Part shown: one piece after another, positions 20,629 through 31,479 of the stretch
How positions within the stretch are numbered: position 1 is the stretch's first letter
How the letters are laid out: each line of letters starts with the position of its first letter
Assembly (NCBI RefSeq): GCF_052857255.1
Contig: NC_135505.1
Coordinates: forward strand, 55,318,868-55,382,867
DNA from: Amblyomma americanum
Lineage: Eukaryota > Arthropoda > Arachnida > Ixodida > Ixodidae
DNA length: 64,000 nucleotides
Direction of reading: 5' to 3'
Made by a program: the position numbers and the translations under genes
The notes under the pieces: generated by a model
Database searches by the model: none
What the model was told of the DNA's origin: nothing
What the model saw: only the letters and a program-made list of their open reading frames with translations

Positions 20629-22920
20629 GTGACTCAGCAAGGCAATGTCATCAGCAAATCGCAGATTATTTAGGTATTCTCCATTTATTCTTATTCCCAA
20701 CTGTTCCCAATTCAGGCCTCGAAATACCTCCTGCAAACATGCGGTGAACAGCATTGGCGAGATCGTGTCTCCTTGCCTGACGCCCTTTCTTATTGGAATT
20801 TTATTGCTGACTTTATGGAGGACTATAGTAGCTGTGCAGTTGCTATATATATCTTCCAGTATTTTGACATAAGGCTCTTCTACCCCCTGATTACGCAATG
20901 CCTGTATGACTGCTGAGGTTTCCACTGAGTCGAATGCTTTCTCGTAATCAATGAAAGCTATATATAGAGGTTGGTTATATTCTGCGCATTTCTCTATCAC
21001 CTGATTGATAGCGTGAATATGATCTATTGTGGAATATCCTTTACGAAAGCCTGCCTGATCATTTGGTTGATTAAAGTCTAACGTTGCCCTGACTCTATTG
21101 GCGATTACCTTAGTAAGTACTTTGTAGGCAACGGATAGTAAGCTGATCGGCCTGCAATTTTTCAAGTCCTTGGCGTCTCCCTTCTTATGAATTAAGATAA
21201 TGTTTGCATTCTTCCAAGCTTCTGGTACAGTCGAGGTCATAAGGCATTGCGTATACAGGGTGGCTAGTTTTTCTAGCACGATGTCCCCTCCATCCTTCAA
21301 CAGATCTGCTGTTACCTGATCCTCCCCAGCTGCTTTTCCCCTTTTCATTGCTTCTAAGGCTTTCTTTACTTCATCTTTCGTTACTGGCGGGATGAGGCAT
21401 TGCTGTGCACTGCTGTCTTTCTCTTTAGCGCTCTGATTACATTGGCTACTGTACAGGTCTGTATAGAACTCTTCGGCTACGTTAACTATCTTATCCATAT
21501 TGCTAATGACATTGCCCTGCTTGTCTCTTAATGCATACATCTGGTTTTTACCTATGCCTAGTTTCCTCTTCACTGTTTTTAGGCTACCTCCGGTCTTTAT
21601 AGCATGCTCGATTCTCTCCATATTAAACTTCCTTATGTCGGCTACCTTGCGCTTATTTATTAACTTTGATAGCTCCGTTAGTTCTATTCTATCGGTAGTG
21701 CTAGATGCCTTCATGTTTTGGCGCTTCTTAATCAGATATTTCGTCACCTGAGATAGCTTCCCGGTATCTTTTCGAACTGTCCTGCCACCTACTCCTACTG
21801 CGCACTCCGTAATTATTGATGTCAGATTATCGTGCATTGAATTAACATCAAGATCATCTTCCTCAGTTAAAGCCGAATATCTGTTTTGCAGCGCTATCCT
21901 AAACTCCTGTGCTTTCCCTCTCACGGCTAACTCGTTAATGGTCTTCTTCTTCGCTAGCTTCTTCCGTTCCCTCTTCAAGTCTAACCTAATTCTAGACCTT
22001 ACCATTCTATGGTCGCTGCAACGCACCCTTCCGAGGACGGCCACATCCTGAATGATGCCAGGTTTAGAGCATAGTATGAAGTCGATTTCATTTTTAATCT
22101 CACCATTGGGGCTCTTCCAGGTCCATTTCCTGTTTTCTCGTTTGCGGAAGAAGGTATTCATGATCCGTAAATTATTTCTATCCGCGAATTCGACTAATAA
22201 CTCTCCCCTGCTATTTCTAGAGCATATCCCATAGTCACCTACCGCGTGGTCGTCAGCCTGCTTCTTGCCCACCTTCGCATTGAAGTCGCCCATCAGTACA
22301 GTGTACTGCGATTTTACTCTATTCATTGCTGATTCTACGTCCTCATAGAAGCTTTCAACGGTCTGGTCATCATGGCTGGATGTGGGTGCGTAGGCCTGCA
22401 CCACTTTCAGCTTGTACCTCCTATTCAGCCTAATTGCTATGGCTGCTACCCTCTCGTTAATACTGTAGAGCTCCTCTACGTTGCCAGCTATATCCTTATT
22501 AATGAAGAAACCCACACCTAGTTCTCGTCTATCCTCTAACCCGCGATAGCACAGTATGTGTCCCTCCTTTAGTACTGTATACGCCTCACCTGTCCTCCTA
22601 ACTTCGCTAAGCCCTATCACATCCCATTTAATTCCCGCTAGTTCCTCAAACAGCACTGCTAGGCTAGCCTCACTAGCTAAAGTTCTAGCGTTAAACGTTA
22701 CCAGGTTCAGATTCCAATGGCGGCCTGTCCGGAGCCAGAGATTCTTAGCACCCTCCGCTGCGTCACAGGTCTGACCGCCGCCGTGGTCAGTTGCTCTGCA
22801 GCCGCTGGGGACTGAGGGCCGAGTATTAATTGGTTTGATCATAGAAGGTTGTGGCCAAGTACTACACCAGGGTGGCCAAATCCTGCTCTGGTGAGGGAGT
22901 GCGTTGTCGGTTTTGGTCAC
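20629..22920 (-). pseudogene. RTE-1 endonuclease and reverse transcriptase (inverted 5' part)
   Basis: About 764 codons are open without a stop. An apurinic-type endonuclease comes first: 'VTFNARTL', then 'GLSEVRR' (catalytic Glu), 'YAPTSSHDD', 'LMGDFNAKVG' (Asp, Asn) and 'SDHRMVRSRI' (final Asp-His). The RT follows: 'CRPISLLSVAYKVLTKVIANR', then 'AFIDYEKAFDSVE', 'GVRQGDTISPMLF' and the catalytic box LRFADDIALL. All catalytic residues appear intact. The gene is cut after LLSHS by the inversion; the reading frame then runs into flanking DNA to a stop at 20401, giving 76 residues that do not belong to it. The clade (RTE) is inferred from the single-ORF EN-RT arrangement and the (GAT)n end. Confidence 0.9.
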
Positions 22921-22972
22921 CGAGATCAGGCCGCACTCCAGGCCCGGTTATGCAATTCCATCGACACGCGGA

Positions 22973-23075
22973 TTTTTTTTTTTTTTAAACCCGGTGGAGA
23001 ATTGCGTGGCACCAGGATTTGAACCCCGGTCCTCTTGCACGCGAGGCGGATGTTCTACCTCTACGCCATCGCTGC
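22973..23075 (-). other. tRNA-like head with poly(A) at the 5' end of RTE-1
   Basis: Read on the minus strand from 23075 there is an A box (TGGCGTAGAGG, 23058-23068) and a B box (GGTTCAAATCC, 23015-23025) at tRNA-like spacing. A good T-arm (CCGGGGTTCAAATCCTGG) is present. The acceptor ends do not pair, so it is not a working tRNA. A run of 14 A (22973-22986) follows, then the LINE 5' region. It may be a pol III promoter head of this LINE or a tRNA-derived RNA joined by template switching. Confidence 0.7.
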
Positions 23076-23076
23076 A

Positions 23077-23810
23077 TGAGTCACTCAGGAGGTGAACTGC
23101 AAATCATGATCAACGAGTTAGACAGGCAGAGCAGATCGATGGGTCTAAAAATTAACATGCAGAAAACCAAGATAATGTTCAACAGCCTAGCAAGGGAACA
23201 ACAGTTCACAATTGGCAGCGAGAGCCTAGAAATTGTGCCGGAATACGTTTACTTAGGGCAGGTAGTGACAGCTGATCCTGATCATGAGAGGGAGATAACT
23301 AGAAGGATAAGAATGGGGTGGAGCGCATATGGCAAATTCTCGCAGATCATGAGTGGCAGTTTACCAATTTCCCTCAAGAAGAAAGTGTACAACAGCATGA
23401 TCTTACCGGTACTCACCTACGGGGCAGAAACGTGGAGGCTAACGAAAAGAGTTCAGCTTAAGTTAAGGACAACGCAGCGAGCCATGGAAAGAAAAATGAT
23501 AGGTGTAACGTTAAGAGATCGGAAGCGGGCAGAGTGGGTGAGGGAACAAACACGGGTTAATGACATCCTAGTCGAAATCAAGAGAAAGAAATGGGCTTGG
23601 GCAGGGCATGTAATGCGAAGGCAGGATAACCGCTGGTCTTTAAGGGTAACGGAGTGGGTTCCAAGAGAAAGTAAGCGTAGCAGGGGGCGGCAGAACGTTA
23701 GGTGGGCGGATGAGATTAAGAAGTTTGCAGGCAAAGGGTGGATGCAGCTGGCAAAGGATAGGGTTAATTGGAGAGACATGGGAGAGGCCTTTGCCCTGCA
23801 GTGGGTGTAG
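23077..23810 (+). pseudogene. RTE-1 reverse transcriptase C-terminal part (direct 3' part)
   Basis: The frame continues the RT exactly where the inverted part breaks off: 'SHSGGELQIMINELDRQS', then 'GLKINMQKTKIMFN' (RT domain E region), 'EYVYLGQVVTADPDHERE' and 'LPVLTYGAETWRLTKR'. It ends 'MGEAFALQWV' followed by TAG and the (GAT)n tail. No stop or frameshift is seen. An open frame extends 58 bp upstream to 23019, but that stretch lies in the tRNA-like segment and is not RT. Confidence 0.9.
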
Positions 23811-23833
23811 TAAGGCTGATGATGATGATGATG

Positions 23834-23846
23834 AATGAGAAAAAGA
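23834..23846. repeat. Target-site duplication of RTE-1, right copy
   Basis: AATGAGAAAAAGA directly after the (GAT)n tail, identical to 20616-20628. Confidence 0.9.
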
Positions 23847-24698
23847 AGGACAAAGCTACTGTACAACTCTACGTCAACACTTCAACCGTGCCATGAAAGA
23901 ATCAATGGAGAGATTGAAAGAAAAAAGAGAGAAAAGGCATTGTTGTGAAAAGCTGCGTGGGCTTCTGGGAAATAGGTCGTGATCGGGCCTTCTCCGATTT
24001 CAGAGTGGTTGTGAACAAGCACGATATGTTGAGGAGGACCTCATGAACGGAGGGCTTCTGCAGAGAACATGTTCAGGCAGGCGCAATATATGGGGTGGGA
24101 TGTGACAGTGCTGAATCCAGCTGCAGTTAGCTTTAGAGCATGCGGATGGCCGCTACCTGCATCGTACGACGCGAAACTGAGGAGCTTGGTGCTATGGGAT
24201 ATGCCAGCTGCGGAGCGTGTCCTCTGAAATGCGATGAGAAAGGTCGCGATAACAGGCACTGCTGCTGCACACACGCGTGACGTCTCCGACGTCGGCAGCT
24301 TTTGCTTCATTACTTAATAAAGCTCATATTCGCGTGTGTTGGCAAGTATGGATTCTTGGTCAACAGCTCAAAAAAGACGAGACGTGGACGGCACCGCAGA
24401 CAAGAACTATCAATTGACTCCGTTGGACAAAGCTTTCAAATATAAATACTCTGCGAACCAAAACCCAAAGAAGCATTTCAAAGCGTAGCCAGAACGATTG
24501 TAGCTCCGGCTAGTGGAAGTAAAGAGAGCCAACTGCCTTGTTTTACATTGTTGCAGGAGGATGAGTAATGCATGTTGCGCTCTTATCCTGAATATACAAT
24601 GTTTTCACGACATTGCGGGTGAACTTGGCTTTGTGTCGGAAAACAATGACCATGTTGGTACATATCGGCACGCGTTTCTATTTCTACAATAAAGGCTG
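23847..24698. other. No recognisable feature
   Basis: Short frames only (the longest is 89 codons, minus, 24041-24310) with no motif recognised. Confidence 0.45.
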
Positions 24699-24925
24699 CC
24701 GAAGTGACTTAATGGTTATGGTGCTCGGCTGCTTACCCTATAGACGAGGGTTTGATCTCGGCCGCGGCGGTCCCATTTCGATCCAGGCAAAATGCTAGAA
24801 GTTCATATAATGTGTAGTGACAGTGCATGTTAAGGAACCTCATTTGGTCGAAATTATCCGCAGCCCACCACTACAGTGTCTACTATAGCCTCAGTAGCTT
24901 TGGGACGTTAAACCTCATAAACATA
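24699..24925 (+). mobile_element. tRNA-derived SINE, degenerate
   Basis: Matches the family of 17601 and 25337 in order: 'aatggttatggtgctcggctgctta', a degenerate B box (gggtttgatctc), 'gacagtgcatgttaagga' and 'tttgggacgttaaacctcataaa'. Many substitutions. Confidence 0.75.
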
Positions 24926-25335
24926 AGCCACGGCCTTTTACAATGAACAGCTTGTTTCTTCTTGTTCTTTCATGCCCCATCAGCCCATGTTAGACGATAT
25001 CAAGTGTGAATGGAATATCGTACGCCCCCTCTAAATCGTATGGAATTAAATGGGAAAGTAGTTCTATATGGCAGAAATCTTTTTGCTTTTTGTGCCGGAT
25101 TTGACACGGTTTTCACATGTCTGAGCACTTTTCCACATGCCCTAAAAACATTTGTATTAGATAGCCATTCTCGCGTAACCTAGAAACCTGTGCTGAAACA
25201 ATTTGATATGTCGTTACAATATATTAAATGTTGAAATATTTCAAGCACAACATAGCTATTTCTTCTTTTATGAATACAGAATGGCCTGGCGAAAAGTCTA
25301 AACAAGGTTTCGAAGATTTCAGGCTCAAAATTTCC
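24926..25335. other. A+T-rich, no recognisable feature
   Basis: No frame or repeat recognised between the two SINEs. Confidence 0.4.
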
Positions 25336-25580
25336 CGACGCCGCGGTGTCTCAGTGGCTATGGAGTTCGGCTGCTACCCGACAGACACGGTTTCGATCCC
25401 GGCTGTGTCGAATTTCGATGGAGGGGAATTTCAGATGCTCGTGTACTGTGCAATGTCAGTGCACGCTAAAGAGCACGAGGTGTTCGAATTTTCCGGAGCC
25501 CTTCACTACGGCGTCTCTCATCGCCCGAGTCGCTTTAGGACGTTTAACCCCCATGAACGAAACGAAACGTATCACTTTCC
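25336..25580 (+). mobile_element. tRNA-derived SINE
   Basis: A box TGTCTCAGTGG (25347-25357), B box GGTTTCGATCCC (25389-25400) and a nearly consensus body and end ('ggcgtctctcatcgc', 'ttaggacgtttaacccccatga'). It is the best-preserved member of its family here. Frames crossing it are not genes. Confidence 0.85.
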
Positions 25581-25907
25581 CTCAGTGTCCCCATTTTGAA
25601 TTGACGAATTCAAGTATAAAACTGAATTTGCTTGCAAATGCTAAGGTCTGTTGTGAACATATGTCCACTGGCAATTACTAATATTCTAAAGACGTCCATA
25701 AGCTGCCTGCCTGAGTAAAAATAAGTAGTCATCCTCGTAGCGAAATATCCGGATGACCAAACCTTCCGACGCCCTGCATATGGTCCTGTCAACTCAGATA
25801 TCGGGCTCAATAAGTACAAACTTGTTGCAGACGCAAACACCGGATGCTTCACAAACGAGTCTTTCCATTAAAACAGAGTTGAAATTCATACAATGACAAT
25901 ATTTATG

Positions 25908-27005
25908 TCAAGGATGGAAAGTTGGGCGAGTCGGTATTGATCCATGAGAAAAGCAGCGCGAAAACAAGACGAGGGTCGAAGACAGAATACACAGCACGAG
26001 CGCTAACTTCCGACTAAACAAAAACACAAAACAGTGTCGACCGGGACCTGAGCCTAACGACCGAGCGCATGCGCCAAGGCTGCGAAGCGGAAAAAAAATT
26101 GTAAGGAAAAAATTCAAAGGATAAAAAGCGTAAGAAGATGAAGGGGTTTGCAAACCTAGGAATCTCAGTTCACGTTCCGATAAGAATATAGAAGGCTCGC
26201 TGACACACAGATCACGCAAAGTAGCTATCTGTGTAGCTTCAAAGATTTCTCTTGTCAATTTATCTCTGCTTCTGGCAACGACAGAGCATTTATCCAGAAA
26301 GGGCACGCACCCGCGCTCCATGCAGTGCACGGCCATGTTGCTGCCCGTTAACGACTTCATGTTGTTGTTGTGTTCACGAAGCCTTTCGTTGAGGTACCTA
26401 CCGAAGTGTCCCACGTACTGCTTCCCACAGGACAGCGGGATGCTGTACACGACGCCCTCAGTGCATTTAACAAATTTTTTCTGGTGACGAATGTTACACT
26501 GCGGATGAATGGGACGCTGTTTGGCGGGCAGGGTTCTTTTGCAAATGGCACTTAGTTTATCTGGGGCTGTAAAAACCACCTGAACATTTGCCTTCTTTCC
26601 CATTTTCTTTAGGCTGTGCGACAGATCATGGATATAGGGAGTGACAGCTGTCATGCCTTGCGTGTTATCTGTCACTCTTCTTTCTTTCTGAAGTTTCTTC
26701 TTAAGCAAGCTTTCAGCCACTGAAATGCAGATATCATTAGGATACCATGGTTCGAGGAATCTTCTAAGTTGTACTTGAAAGCTGTAGCTGCTAAGGTGAG
26801 TGCATGACCTTACGAGAGCATTTAGCATACATAGGTTAATGATGCCTCGTTTTACGAGTTTTGAGTGAGCTGACTTGTAAGGCAGAAGGGGTTTCTTAGC
26901 GCGGTGTGAACAGAACCAACAAACGTGATTGTCCATGAACATGAACTTAAGGCGGATGTCAAGAAACTGGATCTCTGAGTCAGTGGGAATTTCACTAGTC
27001 AACAT
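25908..27005 (-). pseudogene. PLE-B RT end, linker and GIY-YIG endonuclease
   Basis: An open frame of 365 codons. The first part is the RT thumb ('IQFLDIRLKFMFMDNHVCW', 'RGIINLCMLNALVRSCTHL'). The linker is 'TPYIHDLSHSLKKMGKKANV' and 'CNIRHQKKFVKC'. The GIY-YIG domain reads GVVYSIPLSCGKQYVGHFGR and then LNERLREH, so the first motif is intact and the second is YVG. 'DKLTREIFEATQIATLRDLC' carries the conserved Glu. The last 90 or so codons run into 3' untranslated sequence. Confidence 0.83.
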
Positions 27006-27088
27006 TAGCGGGAGAAAGCACCCATGAACAATTGCAAAAGGTCCGCTGAGACTTGGTGAAAGAGCGAAGGTGTACAGTCAATAAGGAA

Positions 27089-27453
27089 TTAAAAATCTTT
27101 AACATATATAAAAACTTTTACCACACATGAATTGGCAAGTCGATCTTGAAGAATCCTATCCACATGTGCAAGGTATAAGTTGCTGAGTACAGGGGCCAAG
27201 CAGGAACCAATACACACTCCCTGTTTTTGAATATGAAGAGTGCCCTGCCAATTAATTAAGGTGGATTGGAGATAGAACAAAAGCAATTCGAAAACTCTCT
27301 CAACAGATAGGCCAGATTCATATTGAAAAGCAAGCCGTGATAAAGGATGGATTCTTCAACAATGCTGAGTAGGTTTTCATGGGGCAAAGAGTAATACAAG
27401 TCTTTGACATCAATGCAAAAACCGAGAAAACTCCTGTCATTCAGATATTTCAC
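27089..27453 (-). pseudogene. PLE-B reverse transcriptase core
   Basis: The first catalytic region is 'FCIDVKDLYYSLPHENLL'. In the next frame comes 'KQGVCIGSCLAPVLSNLYLA', followed by the catalytic box, which reads FIYVKDF where YxDD is expected. The first of the two catalytic aspartates is therefore Lys and the enzyme is dead. A frameshift lies between the two parts near 27256-27286. Confidence 0.8.
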
Positions 27454-27486
27454 TGCATTAACGACCTCGTTTGAACTTTGAACTCC

Positions 27487-28260
27487 TTACAAAAATGGGT
27501 CATTAACGGACAATACATTTAGGTTTTCTTTAAGAAACACAGCAATAGACTTCTGCCAAGTGTCTTGTTCAGAAATGATGACTCTAAATGGTATGTCAAT
27601 CTTATGAGTATTTGCGCTGAAAAATACTTGTAGGAAGAGGCGCTTGCTATTATCAATGCTTTTTGTCGCTTTATCAAGATTGAGATTTTCACAGAGCTTT
27701 TTATCTTGAGCCTTGAGCTTTTGAACACAAACATTTTTACGGCTCTTGAAAGCCTGTGTGACAGCTAGGTGGGCGGTCTCATTGAAGGAACATGGCTGAA
27801 AACAGCAAAACCTCCCTCTTTGCCGGTGGGGAGGACACAAAGCAACTGCTCATTTAGCACGGACACTAAGCGATTCACATTAATTTTTAAAGGTAGAGGC
27901 TTACAGAAGGAATGGAGGTCGACTCCGTCGGCGGTGGAACAGCTGGAGTGCTCTTTGTCGGCGAGGCGGGAGGCGCGTCGCACCATGGAGAGCATCATGC
28001 GGAGACTTCGGAGACTCTGTAGCAAACTTGGGGCCGAGAGACAGCACCTGAATGATGTCTTGGGGAAGCGATACACTGTCATAGATGCACACTTTGTTGA
28101 CTTTGCTGGAGCACTTAGGGGGGAAACGGGAGCGAAGAAACTTCAGCTGGACTTGCCAAAGGACATCAGTTGTTCGGTCAGCCAGTGACAGATGCTCACG
28201 TAGTTGGTGCTGAGCTGCACTAGGGTCCAGTGCACGCTGCAGTTGCACGAATAGTAGCAC
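27487..28260 (-). pseudogene. PLE-B N-terminal region
   Basis: The upper frame (27901-28260) has 'DIIQVLSLGPKFATES', the conserved VLSLGPKFA block that precedes the RT in Penelope proteins. Later frames have 'LPTGKEGGFAVF' and a Lys-rich stretch ('KLKAQDKKLCENLNLDKATK'). At least two frameshifts separate them. Confidence 0.75.
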
Positions 28261-28277
28261 TCTCAGAAGGCGTGCTT

Positions 28278-28631
28278 AACGGCTCTGTCGTTGCCAGGAG
28301 CAGAGATAAAGTGACAAGAGAAATCTTTGAAGCTACACAGATAGCTACTTTGCGTGATCTGTGTGTCAGCGAGCCTTCTATATTCTTATCGCAACGTGAA
28401 TTGAGATTCCTAGGTCTGCAATAACCTTTATCTTCTTATGCTTTTTTCCTTTGAATTTTTTCCTTAGAATTTTTTTCCTGCTTCCCAGCCTTGGCGCAGG
28501 CGCTCGGTCGTTAGGCTCAGATCCCGGTCTACAAGGATTTGTGTTTTTCTTTGGTCGGAAGTCAGCGCTTGTGCTGTGTGTTCTGTCTTCGTCGGTCGTC
28601 TTGTTTTCGCGCTGCTCTTCTCATGAATATT
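28278..28631 (+). repeat. Inverted copy of the PLE-B 3' end
   Basis: The plus strand here repeats the PLE-B 3' end (25935-26288 on the minus strand): 'SVVARSRDKVTREIFEATQI', 'LRDLCVSEPSIFLSQRELRF' and the following untranslated sequence down to 'tcgcgctgctcttctcatga'. The two arms differ by scattered substitutions and small indels, so the inversion is not recent. It lies 2 to 20 bp after the first bases of the N-terminal region. Confidence 0.85.
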
Positions 28632-28734
28632 TCTGAAACCATTTCACTGACACTCCATTTTTGTAATCAAAATAAGACTCCTCATAATGCTGAATATAAG
28701 CATCCCTACAGCCTTCATGAGCGCATGATGTGGC

Positions 28735-29125
28735 AAAGCAAAATTGGAGGGGACACTTAAGCTCCGCCTTAAGGGTATTACGCGACAGTGTAGTGGGTTA
28801 ATGTCCATATATACGGAATCAGTTACTCTGTATTTTGCATTCATATGCCCTTGGGAGTGCTCATGCAACTCCTGACGCCGTGGAGCAGCAGTTAAGGGAT
28901 GCGCCGCTGCTATGCTTTGGCAGGTGCCACCTGCCACGGTGAGTAATTTGTTCTCAACACGGTTGTTTAATTTTGATAACCCTTCAAGATCACGTGACAT
29001 AAAGGATCCACCTAGGTTCCTTCTCTGGTTAATATCTAGTGATTTTTCGGTCACTGACAACGACACCCACGACGTCGCCAATTTTTTTACTGCACGGGCT
29101 TTTTAACGCAATCGCGTTAATACAA
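28735..29125 (+). repeat. Dispersed repeat A, copy 1
   Basis: Starts 'aggggacacttaagctccgcc' and ends 'aacgcaatcgcgttaatac'. The sequence GTATTACGCGA at 28775-28785 is inverted, with one extra base, as TCGCGTTAATAC at 29112-29123. The interior ('cctgacgccgtggagcagcagttaag', 'gtgccacctgccacggtgag', 'gatttttcggtcactgacaacga') recurs at 42.4-42.9 kb. No coding content. It is likely a non-autonomous element; a tRNA-like promoter is possible but the boxes are unclear. Confidence 0.65.
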
Positions 29126-30750
29126 AAAGTCGCCTATATCTACAATGACTAACTTGCAAGTTCCTGGGTCCTCAATCCCTAAGAATTTGGAATCTATAAC
29201 AGGCCAGGCACGTCCAGCTATGCCAAAATTCTTAATGAACCATGAGGCCACATGCTGCTTCGACCGAGCTCACTAACGATGGAACGAAAAGTAATATCCG
29301 GTTTGTGCGTTTTGCAGCTTAGAGATACTTCTAGTTGCTCTTCATTCCAGTTTTTCGCTTAATCTGCCACTTGGTTCAGGTGATGGCTCCAAGAAAATTG
29401 AGCCAATCCCTCTTTGCCTTTGTACCCAACAAGGTTAAATGTTTGACGACCTTCTTAATGCCTCGGACCTTTTCTCAGCAAAGGTTCGCGCATAATTGAC
29501 GACAAAACAGCACTCCTTGTCAACCGTCTTGAACTTCGGACAGCCTGTTTCTAGGAATTCCACGAGTACCTTGTTCCCAATTTTTAGTTGCCTAGCGCTG
29601 GTCTTATCGAGAACGTCCATGCAATGCGAGGTGGACCACCAGTGTGTGTCTTCCGGAAGCAGGCTAGCGATATTTGTCCAGCCCGCCAGCCCCTGTGCAA
29701 GTTTCAGACGGTGCTCGCAGTGCAACTTGGGACACGTCCGCAGCACTCCATTGCGTTTCTCCATCATTTCTTTGTTGCCAATATCGATGAACCTTACTTC
29801 TTCCGTGGTTCTGTTCTACATTTTAGACAGTAGTTGGCGATCATTTCTTAACTCTTCATATACTTTCCGCTCCAAATAAGGAACCATTTCCATGCCACTT
29901 TGTTTACTGTTCACCACCTCTAACTCTGCAATGCTCCGTGTTCCTGTGAAAGAATTTCTTCACCTTAGTATTCTGTGGTAGTAGTGCGGGATCTCACGCA
30001 GTTCAAACTTGGTGCACAATGAAGACTGCCAATTCTCCTGCAGATTTGTGCTCAAGAATAACTAGCGTTACGAAAATTTATAAGCCGTCGTCATGCTCGC
30101 TAACGCAAAAAAGACTGGAAGCGCTATTATTACATGGATCTCCTCCAAGTTTGTTGATCAAGCTGTTCGAGAAAATGGCTCACTTACTATTTCTTACCAA
30201 CATCAAAACTGCCTTAGGGTATTGTGTTAATGCGAGTGCGCGACACCCACATCTAGTGCATGAAGTAACATCCGATAAAACCATGTCGTCATATTTTTTT
30301 AATCTCCATGGAGACAAGCACGGGTGCTAGCAAGGTATATTTAAAGTGAGAAGTGAACTTATGTTTTTCAACAACAACTGCAATTTTGATCGTTCAAAAA
30401 AACAAAGAGAGAACTCGTTTTTGTACTCACATTTTCCTTCTGTCGTACGGCTCGTTGTATAACCTCAGGCCCTGAAGAAAAGTGTTGCTCCTAAGTGCGA
30501 AGAAATAGAGAACAAGAGATTCTTCTTCCGGCAAAGTCACCTGTTTGTGTAGGAAAAAGCAATCGGGTAAAATTTTAAAAGGCTATGACATTCAATAATC
30601 GAGGCTAATGCAAAAAAAATTGAATTTCGGACTAGATTTTTTATTTATAGTTGCTTCCTTCCAGGCACGCGGATATTTCAGAAAAGCACCACTGCATTTT
30701 TTATAATGGCTTTCAAATGCGCCTTCTTCAAGAAAAAAATTCAGGCAACA
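29126..30750. other. Unrecognised region with one decayed-looking minus ORF
   Basis: The minus strand is open over 29435-29767 (110 codons) and, past one stop, upstream to about 29890 in the same frame. The protein ('TSARQLKIGNKVLVEFLETG', 'GCPKFKTVDKECCFVVNYAR') looks like real coding sequence but I do not recognise the family. A plus frame at 30019-30330 is unremarkable. It may be a piece of a transposon ORF or an old exon. Confidence 0.35.
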
Positions 30751-30754
30751 CGCA

Positions 30755-30790
30755 AGCTCCGCCATAAGGGTACGAACGCTATAGCTTTAT
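30755..30790 (+). repeat. Remnant of dispersed repeat A end
   Basis: 'aagctccgccataagggtacgaacgctatagc' resembles the first 50 bases of repeat A copy 1 (28760-28795). Only this edge is present. Confidence 0.45.
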
Positions 30791-31479
30791 TAGGTCTCTT
30801 CAGCGTCCTGGGTCCTCTTTGCGTATTACAACGACGACACGGACACCAGACACACAGTACCTTCCTGTATCCAAGTTGAACAATCGTTCCTTAATGGTCT
30901 AAGAGTAGCGCGTTTGACTTCTGACCTAAGGCTCAGAGTATCGGTTCCCATCTAACTATATGAATTTCCTTTTAAGCGCAGTTATATTAGATGGAGAAAA
31001 ATACACGTCATAACGATGTAGTGATCATAATTTATTTTATGTTTTAATTACTTTGCAATTCCGCAGCACAACGTGTGACATCACGACCCTCACGACAAAT
31101 CCAGGTGTGCTTGAAGCGCCAACATCGACTACTAAACGGCGTACTCTGCTCAAGGGGACCCTTAGCGCTAATGCGTTGAAATCGCAGTCTCAAGACCGCA
31201 CGTACACTTTCTGACCGCGTGTACGCCTTCTCTGGGCAACGTAAAACATTATTTTGTGAATAAGCACTAAACGTAATATATTTCTACAGTCCCAGCTATT
31301 TAACCTAGAACAATATTAAAAGGCAACGAAACACAAAAAGTGGTGGCAACGACTCTAAATTTTATTTACATTTATGTAAAACGAAACGGGGCAGCACCTC
31401 CGCCCAGCGCGCAGAAGTGTCTAGCTTATAAAGCTCAAACCCCGGTATAGGGGATCTGTATGGATACAGAGTTCTACTC

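Larger units (their letters stand above)
20629..23833 (+). mobile_element. RTE LINE with 5' inversion (twin-primed), RTE-1
   Basis: The 5' part (20629 to about 23075) is inverted relative to the 3' part (23077-23833). The inverted part ends, on its own strand, in ...CTGAGTCAC, and the direct part starts TGAGTCACTCAGG, so the two share an eight-base overlap. The direct part ends in (GAT)n. The whole unit is bounded by AATGAGAAAAAGA at 20616-20628 and 23834-23846, a perfect 13-bp target duplication. This is the structure made by twin priming during target-primed reverse transcription. Both coding parts are open, so the insertion is young. Confidence 0.93.
25905..28260 (-). mobile_element. Penelope-like element, near full length (PLE-B)
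   Basis: Minus-strand element holding, in order, the Penelope N-terminal region, RT and GIY-YIG endonuclease. The coding region is broken into several frames. At 28262 it abuts a plus-strand copy of its own 3' end (28278-28631), so the ends of the whole unit form an inverted repeat of about 350 bp. Such extra terminal copies, direct or inverted, are a known habit of Penelope elements. Confidence 0.85.

Noticed and set aside
27769..28188. 139-codon plus ORF
   Set aside because: Antisense shadow of the Penelope N-terminal region.
30890..30960. tRNA-like stretch ('aatggtctaagagtagcgcg ... atcggttccc')
   Set aside because: A and B box matches are poor and no SINE body follows.
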